Assembly (NCBI GenBank): GCA_018340805.1
Contig: JACMZG010001870.1
Span: 54,046,703 to 54,110,702 of the forward strand
Length of the DNA: 64,000 nt
Reading direction: 5' to 3'
DNA from: Microvelia longipes
Taxonomy: Eukaryota > Arthropoda > Insecta > Hemiptera > Veliidae
Shown: in pieces, positions 11,298 to 24,993 of the stretch
Layout: the number at the start of each line of letters is the position of its first letter
Numbering within the stretch: the first letter of the stretch is position 1
The notes under the pieces: model-generated
The model's database searches: none
What the model was told of the DNA's origin: nothing
The model's input: only the letters and a program-made list of their open reading frames with translations
Position numbers and translations under genes: made by a program

Positions 11298-13094
11298 TGT
11301 GGGGTTCAAGCGTATGTGCTCTATTATGACAGCACCAATAACCAAATATCTGAGGGAATTTTAAGTTGGCTTTACGTTGGCAGGTACTCATGGAGTACTT
11401 GACAACTACCTGAAATAAAATACAAGTGGCTGCAAATTCAGATTGAGGGTGAATAAAATGGGTCGTACACAATATTTTAGCAGAGTACAGTTTAATTAAA
11501 TTTTTTATAAGTTACAACGTTACAAAAGTTTTTTAGTTTGATACAGCTCAGACTTATATTAAGTTTACAGACAAGGAATAGGGTTAACATATGTGTACTT
11601 GTAATATAATGATTTGTTCTTTTATTCTTTTACAATATGATTTTATTTATCTTTTCTCTTGAGATAAATGTTAGTGTAATGTGTGTAACAAAACTGTTAA
11701 TTAAATATAAACCAAAATATAACAGAGGGTATATTTGATGGTGCTTTCGTTAAAATCCAGAAAGTAAAAATACTTCAAAGCAAACTAAAGAGATAAAGTA
11801 AAAATAGATACAATGTAATCTGGATAAAAAGAGGACAAAATCTAAATTTTATTTATTTATAAGTGTATATATATTATTTATTTACTTATTTTTTTTTTAA
11901 GAATTCTATAATATATCTTGTGCCAAAGAGGAAAGCACTATCAAGTATATAACTTAATCTACTCACTTCCTCACTCACTCACTCATATGCTCATTACTAA
12001 TCTAAATTTCTAATTGTTAATTATTTATTAAATTTGGAAAATAAGATTACTCGATGATCACTTGATAATATACTATTATCCTGATGATGAAATTAAATGT
12101 TTAAGTTCATAACCTGACGTTTAAAGAAAGAAGGTATTTAAGTTCCTGATCTGTTGATCCAAATTTACCGATACCACTACTGTGAGAATCCCAGCGGGTC
12201 AGCGCCTCAGGGGAAGGAGATCGCTGGTCGTCTCCTGAAGGCTGGTCGGCTCGGCTCTGTCAGGGGGTGTACATCCAATGAAACGGTAAGAAAGCAATAA
12301 GCCGGTGTAGAAATAAACGGCGTAGAAAATACGACGTAGAAATATACGGTGTATCAATCCTGGCAACAGATACACCCAAAAACATTAGCTTCTGAACACA
12401 ACAACGGTATGATACACATAGGTGAAGAAAATTTAACATGATATAGATGATATGTAAGACTCTTACCAAATGAAGTCCCAAGGACAAGGCAGTAAATCTA
12501 CATTAAACTCTTTGTTGCATCAATTCATCCGACATCCTGCTCGTTCGATCTATAACCAAAATCCATAACTGTATGAGTCGTTGTATAAAGACAAAATTAA
12601 CTTCGGAGTTTTTTCAAAGAAAGGTCAAAATATGAATGAATTTACTAATTTACTTCGACAAATACATAAATTAGACTTGTCTCTCCATGAGACTTGAACG
12701 GAATCTGTACGCTACAGGTGGTCGTACAATTAGAAGAAGATTTTGCCAACAATAAACTTCTACAATGTTCGGAAAATGACAAAAAAGACTTGAAAGCTTA
12801 CCTGTAATTATATTTCCACACTGCTTGAGTCATAAAAATCATTTAAAACATTTATAAAAACAAAATTAAGTTGGGAGTAAAACGACGCATTTCGTTTCTG
12901 ATGGCGATCTGGCTGGAAAAATAAAATTTTATGCGTGGAAGCGTAATTGACCAATCAGAGAACGACAACTCACACGGATCGGCAGAAAAAAGACGTACGA
13001 AACAAGGATCTTCAAATAGACGCAGAAAATGGTGACTGAAATGCGTACAGATGGTTTACAAAAATTCCTATTTTATTTATTCTATATTAACGTT
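11298..13094 (-). mobile_element. Ty3/gypsy LTR, first part of the middle copy, cut by an assembly gap
   Basis: This matches 3204-5004 of the left LTR almost base for base, then stops at the N run. It is the 5' LTR of copy 1 on the element strand. The final ~0.9 kb before the gap is present again right after the gap. Confidence 0.85.
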
Positions 13095-14000
13095 NNNNNN
13101 NNNNNNNNNNNNNNNNNNNNNNNNNNNNNNNNNNNNNNNNNNNNNNNNNNNNNNNNNNNNNNNNNNNNNNNNNNNNNNNNNNNNNNNNNNNNNNNNNNNN
13201 NNNNNNNNNNNNNNNNNNNNNNNNNNNNNNNNNNNNNNNNNNNNNNNNNNNNNNNNNNNNNNNNNNNNNNNNNNNNNNNNNNNNNNNNNNNNNNNNNNNN
13301 NNNNNNNNNNNNNNNNNNNNNNNNNNNNNNNNNNNNNNNNNNNNNNNNNNNNNNNNNNNNNNNNNNNNNNNNNNNNNNNNNNNNNNNNNNNNNNNNNNNN
13401 NNNNNNNNNNNNNNNNNNNNNNNNNNNNNNNNNNNNNNNNNNNNNNNNNNNNNNNNNNNNNNNNNNNNNNNNNNNNNNNNNNNNNNNNNNNNNNNNNNNN
13501 NNNNNNNNNNNNNNNNNNNNNNNNNNNNNNNNNNNNNNNNNNNNNNNNNNNNNNNNNNNNNNNNNNNNNNNNNNNNNNNNNNNNNNNNNNNNNNNNNNNN
13601 NNNNNNNNNNNNNNNNNNNNNNNNNNNNNNNNNNNNNNNNNNNNNNNNNNNNNNNNNNNNNNNNNNNNNNNNNNNNNNNNNNNNNNNNNNNNNNNNNNNN
13701 NNNNNNNNNNNNNNNNNNNNNNNNNNNNNNNNNNNNNNNNNNNNNNNNNNNNNNNNNNNNNNNNNNNNNNNNNNNNNNNNNNNNNNNNNNNNNNNNNNNN
13801 NNNNNNNNNNNNNNNNNNNNNNNNNNNNNNNNNNNNNNNNNNNNNNNNNNNNNNNNNNNNNNNNNNNNNNNNNNNNNNNNNNNNNNNNNNNNNNNNNNNN
13901 NNNNNNNNNNNNNNNNNNNNNNNNNNNNNNNNNNNNNNNNNNNNNNNNNNNNNNNNNNNNNNNNNNNNNNNNNNNNNNNNNNNNNNNNNNNNNNNNNNNN
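13095..14000. other. Assembly gap of 906 Ns
   Basis: A run of undetermined bases lies inside a gypsy LTR. Translations that cross it are meaningless. The right side resumes at the LTR position equivalent to 4102, while the left side stopped at the position equivalent to 5004. The flanks therefore overlap by about 0.9 kb. Confidence 0.99.
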
Positions 14001-15803
14001 GGTCAGCGCCTCAGGGGAAGGAGATCGCTGGTCGTCTCCTGAAGGCTGGTCGGCTCGGCTCTGTCAGGGGGTGTACATCCAATGAAACGGTAAGAAAGCA
14101 ATAAGCCGGTGTAGAAAATAAACGGCGTAGAAAAATACGACGTAGAAATATACGGTGTATCAATCCTGGCAACAGATACACCCAAAAACATTAGCTTCTG
14201 AACACAACAACGGTATGATACACATAGGTGAAGAAAATTTAACATGATATAGATGATATGTAAGACTCTTACCAAATGAAGTCCCAAGGACAAGGCAGTA
14301 AATCTACATTAAACTCTTGTTGCATCAATTCATCCGACATCCTCGTTCGATCTATAACCAAAATCCATAACTGTATGAGTCGTTGTATAAAGACAAAAAT
14401 TAACTTCGGAGAGTTTGCTTTCAAAGAAGAGGTCAAAATATGAATGAATTTACTAATTTACTTCGACAAATACATAAATTAGACTTGTCTCTCCATGAGA
14501 CTTGAACGGAATCTGTACGCTACAGGTGGTCGTACAATTAGAAGAAGATTTTGCCAACAATAAACTTCTACAATGTTCGGAAAATGACAAAAAACTTGAA
14601 AGCTTACCTGTAATTATATTTCCACACTGCTTGAGTCATAAAAATCATTTAAAACATTTATAAAAACAAAATTAAGTTGGGAGTAAAACGACGCATTTCG
14701 TTTCTGATGGCGATCTGGCTGGAAAAATAAAATTTTATGCGTGGAAGCGTAATTGACCAATCAGAGAACGACAACTCACACGGATCGGCAGAAAAAAGAC
14801 GTACGAAACAAGGATCTTCAAATAGACGCAGAAAATGGTGACTGAAATGCGTACAGATGGTTTACAAAATTCCTATTTTATTTATTCTATATTAACGTTC
14901 AACTTAAAAATTTATTTATTACAATTTATTTATGTATTTTATCTATTTACTAAATTTATGTACTTATATTTTTATTTATTTATGAATCAAGTCAGGTAAC
15001 ACTGGATCCCCAAAACAAGATGGCCAAAAAATAATAATGGCGTCGACAGAAAAATAAATATAAACCACGAAACATGGTTAAGTTTACATCAATAAAATTT
15101 ATAATTTATTACTTTATAATGGTTATTTAAATTTATTAATAAAAGTAGAAAAATTAGGTGAATGTGAAATCATAAAGTTTATAAATCGCAGTATTTAAAT
15201 ACGTAAGTAGGCAAAAATGTTCATTCACGAATTTAAATGAAGTAATTTCACATTGATGTGATTTCTCTACTTTCTTATAGAACAAGTCCTATCGGACTTT
15301 ACATAACACCTCAGGTTAATTAGGAAATTTTTTGTCGGAGCAAAAAATTTGTAATTAACTTATGCAGGGGTAAATTACTGGAAATTAAAGCTTAAAATGA
15401 ATTTAACTACAAAAGCTACAGACAATCAGCAATAAAAATTCTTCAGGTTAGAAGCTTTGTCAGAAAAATATGATAAATTAATGTACTCTACAAAAAAAAA
15501 AAAAGTCAAATAATTATAAATGATAATTTCAATAATAATAACACCAGAAACGAGACGATTACTTCCTAAACTTAATTTACTTATTTAAGTATATGTATAT
15601 ACATATATATATATATAATCAATTTACATTTATCTATTTATTTATTTTTTCCCCGGGATGTATCCAAAAGTCATTCTTATAATATAAAGAAAATTGAAAG
15701 ATATTTACATAATTCCTAAATTCTAAAAAATATTAAGACATAGCAAGTGATATTTTACATTTTTAAAGACATAGTTGAGATTCAAATAGACAAGTAATAC
15801 TCA
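14001..15803 (-). mobile_element. Ty3/gypsy LTR, second part after the gap (3' LTR of copy 2)
   Basis: The sequence matches 4102-5903 of the left LTR with small indels and ends at the same ...TACTCA boundary. It leads into the pol terminus of copy 2. Either it is the 3' part of the same LTR seen before the gap, or it belongs to an independent tandem copy. Confidence 0.85.
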
Positions 15804-15806
15804 CCT

Positions 15807-18800
15807 TTAAAACTCGACAGGGGTTTGAATAAGAGGAGTCTTAAATGCCTTTAACATAGATGTGTGGTAACGACCTTTTTTCCATCTTCGTCCAAAAGTA
15901 CATAAATAGGGTCCTTGGATTGCTCGCCTATCCTGTATGGGCCTTCAAACCTAGGAAGAAATTTTGCTGTCACACCTTTATCCGCTTCACTAACACATAA
16001 TGCTTTGACTAATACTAAATCTTCTGTACAAAAACTGGTTTTAATTTTATTTCTAGCAAAACGTTCATTTCTCTTCTGAGCAGCCCTTCTGATGTTTTCA
16101 TTAATACTTTCCTGACTTTGATGTTCTATATTAGGTATTTCTCTAGGTAAGAAAGGTACCCATTTCCTTTCCGGTGGATTACCAAACTGGGCAAATATAG
16201 GAGTACACTTTGTGGTACTATGATGGGTTTCATTGATGGTATTCTCTATATCCTGTAAGACGGTCGGCCAAAGACTGTGTTTGTGGGATATCAGAACTCT
16301 GAAGGCATTACCCATATCTTTATTGATCCTTTCAGCGATGTTTGATTGCGGGTGCGAACAGGTGTTAGTATGTCTTATTTTATTCTCTTCTAAAAATTTC
16401 GACCATTTATGCGACACGAATTGCGTACCATTGTCCGTTAAAATAGTCTCTACATTTCCCACTTCTCGAAGGTATGTTTGTAAACATTTGATGGCGTTAA
16501 ACGTTGTTTCCTTTGTAATGGCGAAAAGTCGTGTATACTTAGAGAAATTGTCAACAATCACTAAGATGTACTGCATACCGGATCTGCCTTTAATGAGAGG
16601 GCCATAAAAATCCGCTGATACAACTTGACCAGGACGCTGAGCTACAATGCTAGACCAAGGTGCGTAACATATACGATTCGGGTCTTTACAAAGCTGACAC
16701 TTACGACACCTAGTAATGAAGTCAAAACATGTTTTTTCAATCTTTTGCAGTAAAAATATTCTTTGATAGCAGAATAACATTTATTGATCCCACAGTGACA
16801 ATATTGCCAATGCAAACGAGAAATTAGCTTAATGATGATATTTTCGGGAATTACTAACTTGGTCTGTCCATTTTGGTTAGCATACAAGATATCATTCCAT
16901 AGCTCAAAATGTTGATTTTCTTCTAAATTGTTCTTAATATTAACACAAAATGGGTCTAAATTCTGGTATTCTTTGATGTTGGTTAAAAATTCATATTCAT
17001 TTTCTTCCTCATTAATATGGTTAATAACGAAATTTTGGCTATTAATGGAACTGTTCTCAATATTCCTACTTAAAACATCCGGTCCAGTATTTGACTTGCC
17101 TTCAATGTAAACAAACTCGCAATCTAAGGATTGTAAGAAAAGCAACCAACGTGAAACTCTGGCAGTTGGACTCTTACACGATTGTATATAGGTTAATCCC
17201 TTATGGTCAGTAATGACGTAAAACTTTGAATGAGCCAGCCACGTATAGAACTTTTTTATGGCATAGATACAACTGAGGAGTTCGAGCTCAGTAATCGAGT
17301 GGGTAATCTCTGTAGTTTAAGCAATTGAAGCGAGTGCAATGACTTTTAAATTTCCTGAAGCATCCTTCTGACTCAAACTGGCTCCCAAGGCAAAACCTGA
17401 AGCATCCGCATGAACATAAAATGGTTCTTTGAAGTTGGGGTGATTTAATTGAATTTCCTCTGTAAACAGGTTCTTTACATCTTGAAAGGCTTTATCGCAT
17501 GCTGAGTCCCACTTCCATCTAACTTTTTTTTTAAAAGATGGTTAAGACCACTGAGACAGTGTGCAAGGCGATTAGTAAAACGGGAGTAGAACATGACTAG
17601 TCCTATGAACGACTTTAGAGTTTTCCTACTGTGAGGAACAGGAAATTTATGAATCGCTTTAATCTTCTCACTGTCAGGCTTAACAGATTTATTACCAATG
17701 ATGAATCCTAAATATTTCACCTCACTCCTGAAGAAATTTGATTTTGATAAATTTAAAGTAACATTATGCTTCTTAAAACAGCTGAATAATCTCTTAAGTA
17801 TCTCAATATGTTGTTCGAATGTTGAGCCTAAACATAAAATGTCGTCTATATACTGTAGAATATACTTCTCCAGGTCACGTGGTATCACACATCCTAAACC
17901 TCTGATGAGGGCTGATAACGACGATTTTAACCCGAATGGGACACGGCAAAACTGATACGTTCTTCCTTTCCATACAAACGCAGTAAAATGGCGATGAGCT
18001 TCATCTAACGGAATTTGCCAAAATGAATGACGTAAATCAATAGTGGATAAAAACTTGGTATTTTCGCAGCGTTGAAAAATTTGCTCTATAGTAGGTGGCA
18101 TGTCGTGATCCGATAAGGACATATTGTTTAAAAATCTAGCATCCAAGCACACACGGATCGAATTGTCTTTTTTAGCAGCGACGACGATGGGGTTTATGTA
18201 GGAACTCGTTGAGGATTCTATAATACCCTGTTGGAGCATCTTTTGGATTTCTTCATCCACCTTATCCATACTAGCAAACGGTATCGGGTAGCTTTTATAA
18301 AATAAGGGATTTCATCTTTAATCTTCAATTTATGAACGTATTCTTGGATACAACCAACACGATCTTCAAATAAGGTTTTATTTTCTAAGAGTAGCTTTCT
18401 AAAAATTGTTCGCTGTTTGTTATTTAAATTAGAAATTCCATCAACAGTTCGCTGTATTTCTTCTTCAACGGTATCCTGGTTAATGAGTGCAGGTTGGTAG
18501 TTCAAATGATGTTTTCTTAAATTGTTAATCTTAATAGTTGAATAGTGGGTTGAAATACAAAAGAGGTTTCCTTTATCCCATCTTGATTCGTAGTAAAAAT
18601 AAATTTTAAATTTTTGAAGTCCAAGTTTCCTTTAACCGCATACAAAAGTCTATCCCTAAAATGCATTTCTCTGCTAGTAAGGTATGATCAAAAAATTTAC
18701 TGTCAAAGAAGAAATTCCTATCTTGAGATCCAAAAAGACTTGCTCCTTCACTTTATATTTCTTTTTTGTCGCAGCTCCTGACACAGTAATACCTTTCAAC

Positions 18801-19809
18801 GGCACCTTACAAATAGTTTTATCTTTACCAAAAGATTTATAAAAATATTCTTCATTTATACAAGAAATTTGGCTTCCGGAATCTAAAAGTACTTCTAAAG
18901 CTTCATCATTTAAAGTTCCAGTGATTCTAGGTAGTTCTCGTTGATTCTTTACTTCATCATCTGCAATACGATTACTTTCAATCTCTTCCTCTGTAAACAA
19001 TGTATTTATATGCATATCATTATCATCAATTTCATTTGCTACTGCGTTGGAATTTAGAGGATTGTTGTTTAAAGTTGACATCGGTGCATGACATTCAGAA
19101 GGATTACAACTATTAACTGGACTTAACAAAGTGTCCTTACTTAATATTAAATCTTCTTCATAACATACATCAGTACTTCTTGGAGTTAATTCTTGTTGAT
19201 TAATATAATCACTTTTCAAAATATCTCGTTGATCCTTATCGCGTTCTAGATCTAAATTACATTCACTTTTATCAATCGTAGATTTAATTATTCGTCGATC
19301 CCCATTTTGTTCTAAATTAATATTACTGATCCGTTGATCCTCATGTTGTTCTAAATTAATATCACTAATCCGTTGATCCTCATGTTCTAAATTAATATCA
19401 CTAATCCGTTGATCCTCATGCTGTTCTAAATTAATATCACTAATCCGTTGATCCTCATTATTTATCATAACATACACAAGTTCATCATTACAATTCAAAG
19501 TAACAGGTTTACTATCAGGTTTAACTACACATCTTATTTCAGTTGAAACAGAGCTGCTTTTAACATTATTTACAACTGTACCATTAACAGTATTGTCATT
19601 GGTTAGACTATAATTAGATTTAATATCATTAACTAAGAACTCATCATCAATAACATTATCATTTAGGATTATTTTTCCTTCGTCATTCTTACTTAAATTA
19701 CTAACATCAACTTGACTTAAATTAGGATTATCAGTCTTACAATTACATGAAATATCATTTTTATATACATAATTATTATTATTATTGCATGGATACACCC
19801 CGTTTATAA
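15807..19809 (-). pseudogene. Ty3/gypsy pol, copy 2, broken by indels
   Basis: This has the same domain order as copy 1: leader and protease in one open frame (18674-19798), RT (17475-18269 frame, YIDDIL), RNase H and integrase (TDNGTQF, GPY). The leader-protease and RT segments are longer open frames than in copy 1, and the integrase region carries an intact ITKET-type segment deleted in copy 1. Breaks lie near 15880, 16365, 16725, 17320, 17525, 18230, 18290 and 18510-18690. Many are single-base changes in homopolymers. Copy 2 is thus almost identical to copy 1 but independently broken. Confidence 0.9.
19300..19460 (-). repeat. In-frame minisatellite in the pol leader (copy 2)
   Basis: This corresponds to 9395-9545 of copy 1, with the same 33-39 bp repeat unit but a different arrangement of variants. 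Confidence 0.8.
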
Positions 19810-21125
19810 GTTTAAAGAACTATTAGTTTCATTGTTCTGAATTGGAACATTGTCATTTTGATTATTGCCATTAGCCCTTAGCGGCACATTATTTACTTCA
19901 TGGTTACATCCACAAGGATAATTAGCAGCATTACATTGAGCATACATAGATTGTATTCTATGGTTTTGATTTCCATTTCTAGGATTTCTATTATCTAAGT
20001 TATGATTGCTATCAGAGTTTCTATATCTTTGATTTGAATTATTAGAATAACTTCTTTGATTAGAATTTCTATGATTATAACTATTGGGATTTCTATTATC
20101 ATTAAAGTTACTGTGATTAGAACCTCTATAATTATTAGAACTTCTATTATTGAAGTTACTTAGGTTAGGATACTTAGGGTTTCTGTAATTAATAGAGCTA
20201 CTATTGGGGCCTCTATTATTGTAACCATTTCTCTGATAAGAATTTTGATATTGGTTCTGATAAGAATTAAGAGAACGGTTCTGATAAGGATTATTGATAA
20301 GAATCATTCCTCCTTTGATAACCATTACTATCTCTATAATCATTTTGGTATTGATACACCGTACTATTATTATTTCTAGTATCAAACTTATTTCTTAAGT
20401 GGTTGTCTTGATATAGCTCTTTATCAGTATACTCGTTTAACAATACTTCTAGCTCTTGGAGAGTATTTACTCTTGCCGTCCTACATGCATTTGAAAAATT
20501 TCTCCCAAAATGTTTGGACAGTAATTTGACAAGCTCACTTTCTTCTAATTCTTCCCACTGTCCTTGCATCTGACTTGCTTTTGCATAAAGTCGGTTGACA
20601 TATGTATGTCGATCAAGCTTACAAGAGCTAGTGTAAGCACCGTAGCTATTTCAGCTCGGATTTTCGACCGAATTTGGTCGTTCCAAAATCTCTCTTGAAA
20701 CCTATCAGCAAATTCATTAAAAGTGAGTTCATGATCTATATTTTGATACCATATCAAAGCACAACCTCTCAAACTTCTCTCTACAATATGATGATAACTA
20801 TTCCTTAAACCATGCATTCTAACATATCTGGTAAGTTTAGTAAGATACAGCATAGGGTTATCATCCCTGTCATTGCTAAATTTATCAAAGAAATCATTTA
20901 GAACGGTTGGCATTAGTCAGAAATGTAAGCAACTGATTACCCACTTCCCCTTGAAATAAGTTAGGATTGTTACCTTCAACCAAGGGAGGGTTATCGTCTT
21001 GGTTCCGTCCATTTTCAAATTTGGTTAAGTCTAGCCGTTACAATTTCTAATTGAGCCTGAAGGGCTTGAACTAAATCATTGGCCTGATCATCCATTCTAC
21101 GCTGCTCTGCTCGAGTACGAGGCAT
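19804..21125 (-). pseudogene. Ty3/gypsy gag, copy 2, frameshifted
   Basis: It corresponds to the intact gag of copy 1 and starts at the equivalent ATG (complement of 21123-21125). Small indels near 21020, 20900, 20640 and 20295 split it into three overlapping frames. The Asn/Tyr/Ser-rich tail and the final TAA at 19804-19806 are preserved. Confidence 0.85.
19810..19816 (-). promoter_or_regulatory. -1 frameshift slippery site TTTAAAC, copy 2
   Basis: The heptamer has the same position relative to the gag stop as in copy 1, and the downstream -1 frame is open into the leader and protease. Confidence 0.75.
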
Positions 21126-21207
21126 AAAATTCACACTCAAAAGAATATTTCAGCAACACTTGTAAATAATTACTTAACAGAGTCTCCTTGTATGTTGGCG
21201 GACGAAT

Positions 21208-24200
21208 TGTGGGTCAAGGCGTATGTGCTCTATTAGCACAGCCAACCCCCTAATAAAACGCCAGACATACTCTCAAGGAGATTTAAAATTTTATCTGGTA
21301 CAAGCATTGCCTTCTTAAACATAGTTGTGCCTGATGGCCATTATAAGAGTACTTCACATCTCGAGGTACTGAACAAATTACCTCTATGAATTTAGCATAA
21401 AGAAGACACTAGTGGCTTGCAATTATCTAGCAGGTTTAGTGAGGTCGTAAGTACAATGGGTCGATGAGCATACATGACATTATTGTAAAAGATCGCGAGT
21501 ACCTTACAAGTTTACCTTAGAATTATTTGGTTAAGTGTACTAGCTGTTCATAATAGAAGCACGCGTCTTGAACAAAGCTATTATTCAGTTCGTTGTAGTA
21601 GCAAGCTTGGAATCACGATTAACTATCACTAGATGTTAGACAGACAATGAATAGTAGGTTAAATTTATTGTTTGACTAACTGTGTATGTCTAGAGGAGAT
21701 AATTTATTTCTTTTCTTTGTATTCTTTTAGCAATATGATTTATGTTCATCTCGTTATCTTTCGGAAGAAGAGAGGTTAAGGAATGTATGATAGATCGTGT
21801 GAGTCGACTAGAACTGTTATTAAATCTAAATACAGACTCATATTAGAAACAGAGTTAGGTATGATTTTAGTACGTTAACTGAGAGTTCGATAGTAAAATA
21901 TCGCAGAAGACAGTAGAAGAATCACTATACAGAAGCAGATAGCTAAAAGAGCTCAAATACCCTAAATAAAGTAGTTGAGATAGTCACAATCATCTGGATA
22001 AATATAGCTATCGGAAAAATGCTGAAGTTGTTAATTTGATTGTGGTTAAATACAATGTGTATATGCTCATATATTTTATCCTAAAAGACAATTTACTTTT
22101 TTTTTTTTAAGCAATTCTCCTAACCTATATCTGTGACACAAAAGCGTTAGAATAGCACATACTCAATAAATTATTAAGACATATTATATCATATCCTGAC
22201 TAGCTACATCATAGCAATGTCATCATAGCTATGTATGCATAACCCTCATATGTTCCTAATTGTTGATTATATTTATTATATTGGAAAATAGCTTACTCGA
22301 TGATCACTTGATAATATACTATGTATCCTATGATCGAAATTAAATTTTTAAGTTCATAACCTGACGTTTGAAAGAAAGATAGCGTATCTTAGTTCGCTGA
22401 TCTGTAGATCAATTATACGATACCACTACTTGCTGAGAATACCAGCTGTCTAGGCCTCAAGGGAAGGAGAATGCTGGTCGTCTCCTGAAAGGCTGGCTCG
22501 AGCTCGGCGTCTGTCCAGGGTGTGATTACATGAATGAACGAGTTAAGAAAGCAATAAGCAGGTGTTACGAAAAGCTAACGCGTAAGAAAAAATACGACGT
22601 AGAAAATATGACGGTGTATCATGCTGGCAACAGATGAACCGCCCACCAAACCCAAAAAAAAACAAACCATTGATTCTGAACACAACAACGGTACGTGGTA
22701 CACATTAGGTGAAGCAAATCTTAAACTGAATGGATAGAATGTACTCGCTATGACCTCTATACCAAAATATCAAAGGTCCCATAGGACATAGGCACCTACA
22801 TCTATTCAATTAAATCTATTATATGCTGTGCCCACCAATGTCATAAAAAAACCATCTAAAAATTCATACTCGACATCTCTGATAAGTCACAAAGTTCATC
22901 AGAATTCTTAGCGAAGAAACAAGAAACATGAACGTAGTGGAACTGAAGTTGTCTATGCATAGTATACATTACAATAAAGCACAAAACACAAAACAAAAAA
23001 ATAAAAAAGAACAATCACAATATAAAGAAAAAATCAAATAAAAAAAAGACAAAAAAACAAATCATAAGGAAATTAAAACTCAAAAAAAAGAGAAAAAGAA
23101 TGAATCAAACAAATAAACTAAAAACAAAAAGCTAAAGAAAAATAAACAAAACAAATGACAATCATACAACAGACAAAATAAAACATATAAAATAGCGAAA
23201 AAAATAAAATAATACAAAAACTAAATACAAATAACAATGAGTGTAGAAAAATAAACAAAAAATCTAAAAGAGACAAGGATTCAAATAATAAAGAAAAAGA
23301 AAAAGACTAATAAAACAGGAAACAAGAAAGAGTTAACCAAACCAACAATAAGAAAAGAAGACGGTAAAAAATTAAACAGGATATGAAAATAATTAGAACA
23401 AACGATGAAAACACAAGTGTAATCTTCGGTAAAGTTTTGTTTCAACAGGAGAAGAAGTGGAAATAGTGAATATGAATGGTATAATTTACAATTCGACATA
23501 GAAATAACAAATAAATTTAGACATGTGTCTCATGTCCATGAGAACTTAAGGAAGAGGGGAACCTTTTATCGCTACAAAAGATGAGGAACATACGGTAAGG
23601 CAAGATTAAGAAAGAAGGCATGCACATTGCATGTAATTAAGCAGCAGCAGCACTAAAAAACTAACACATATAACAGTGGATAGGAAAAATCGCACAAAAT
23701 ATAAAGAGCCTTAAAAGCTTCCGGAATGATTTAATTAATAAATTTTACCTACCCTGTGAGCATGCATAAAAAATCGTTTTAAAAACGAATTTTACTTCGA
23801 AAATCCACAATTAACGTCTGAGAGTACCAGAAAGACGCAACAGCATTTTCCGATTTCTCGATGTTGCGTCTGGCGGCAAAAAATGACACAATTGATCATA
23901 GTACCTGGGAGAGCAGTGAAGGCGACGTTAAAATGCCAATACAGAGAACATAAAGAAGATAAAACTCGGACGACCTAAACGGGATGGCAAAGCAAAAAGA
24001 GCCACCGATAACTAAAACAAAGAAATCTTCAAAATAAGACCAGAAAATGAGCGACTCGGAAAACAATATAAAATCCCACAGCGTTTCAGTATGGGGTTAC
24101 TTACAAATTCCATATCTGTGATTTATTACTATATTAAGGTTCAACCTTAAAATTTTAATTTATAAAGTATCTATTTACATGCATACAATGTCCTTAATCT

Positions 24201-24993
24201 TCTATTCTAATTTCAATTGTACTTTATACTTTTTCTAATTTATGGAATTATGTATATGATTCAAAAGAAAGTCAGGTTAATGGAAAACGATGATCCACCA
24301 AATACAAAGGAGTCGGCCTAACAAATTAAATAGATAATTAGGCGATACGTACAGTAATTAAATAAGATATACACGAATACAGCAGAAAGCGGTGGTTTAA
24401 CGCTTCTACATTATCAATATAAATATCATACACAATTTATCTACGTATTACAACTAAGGTGGATATTTAAATTTTAAATTTAAGCAAAAAGTACTAGAAA
24501 AATTAGTGATGGAAATCATAAAGTTTATAAATCGCGTATTTAAAATCGTTAAGTGGCAATGTTCATTCACGAATTTAAATGAAGTTAAATACTACACTTT
24601 GACATTAAGAATGATTCATGCTCCCCATCCTACATAACCCCCGACCCATTTACACATACGAAAGAAAAGCCAGATAACAGAAACCTGCATCACTACTACG
24701 ACTTTGAACAACATAACACTAATACAGGTATAAAAAACTATTAAGCAATTTTTGTTGTCGACGAGCGATAAAAAAAATATTAACTGGGATAAAATTTTGA
24801 CTTAGAAGCCCGACGGTTAACAGAATGATAAACTGGAACTAAAATAGAATCAACCAATTCTCTACCTATAATAACGACCCGGAATAGAAATCATGTGCTT
24901 GGGGCAGATAAAAAAAACTCTTAGACGGATCACGAAACAGTGCACTTATCATATACATGCTACAAAGCTCAAAACTAGACATACGCTTACTCA
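21208..24993 (-). mobile_element. Third Ty3/gypsy LTR, heavily altered
   Basis: It begins TGTGGGTCAAGGCG at the correct place upstream of gag copy 2. It stays colinear with the clean LTR through recognisable landmarks: AACGACAGC-type stretches, TTTAAATGAAG near 24575, and a final TACTCA near 24993. However, it is full of scattered insertions and substitutions and is about 1.1 kb longer. The noise starts exactly at the primer-binding site (about 21195), whereas the adjoining gag is nearly identical to copy 1. Confidence 0.75.
22930..23440. repeat. A-rich low-complexity insertion inside the third LTR
   Basis: About 500 bp composed largely of A with C, G and T interruptions. It is absent from the clean LTR copies, where the equivalent place is a short 'aaagacaaaaatt' segment. 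It may be an insertion or a sequencing artefact. Confidence 0.6.

Noticed and set aside
13029..14085. Two ORFs of about 340 codons across the N gap
   Set aside because: They consist almost entirely of undetermined residues; the ends are LTR sequence.
12260..14293. Minus-strand small ORF repeated in the gypsy LTR copies
   Set aside because: Conserved only because the LTR copies are near-identical; no recognisable domain and no reason to call it a gene.
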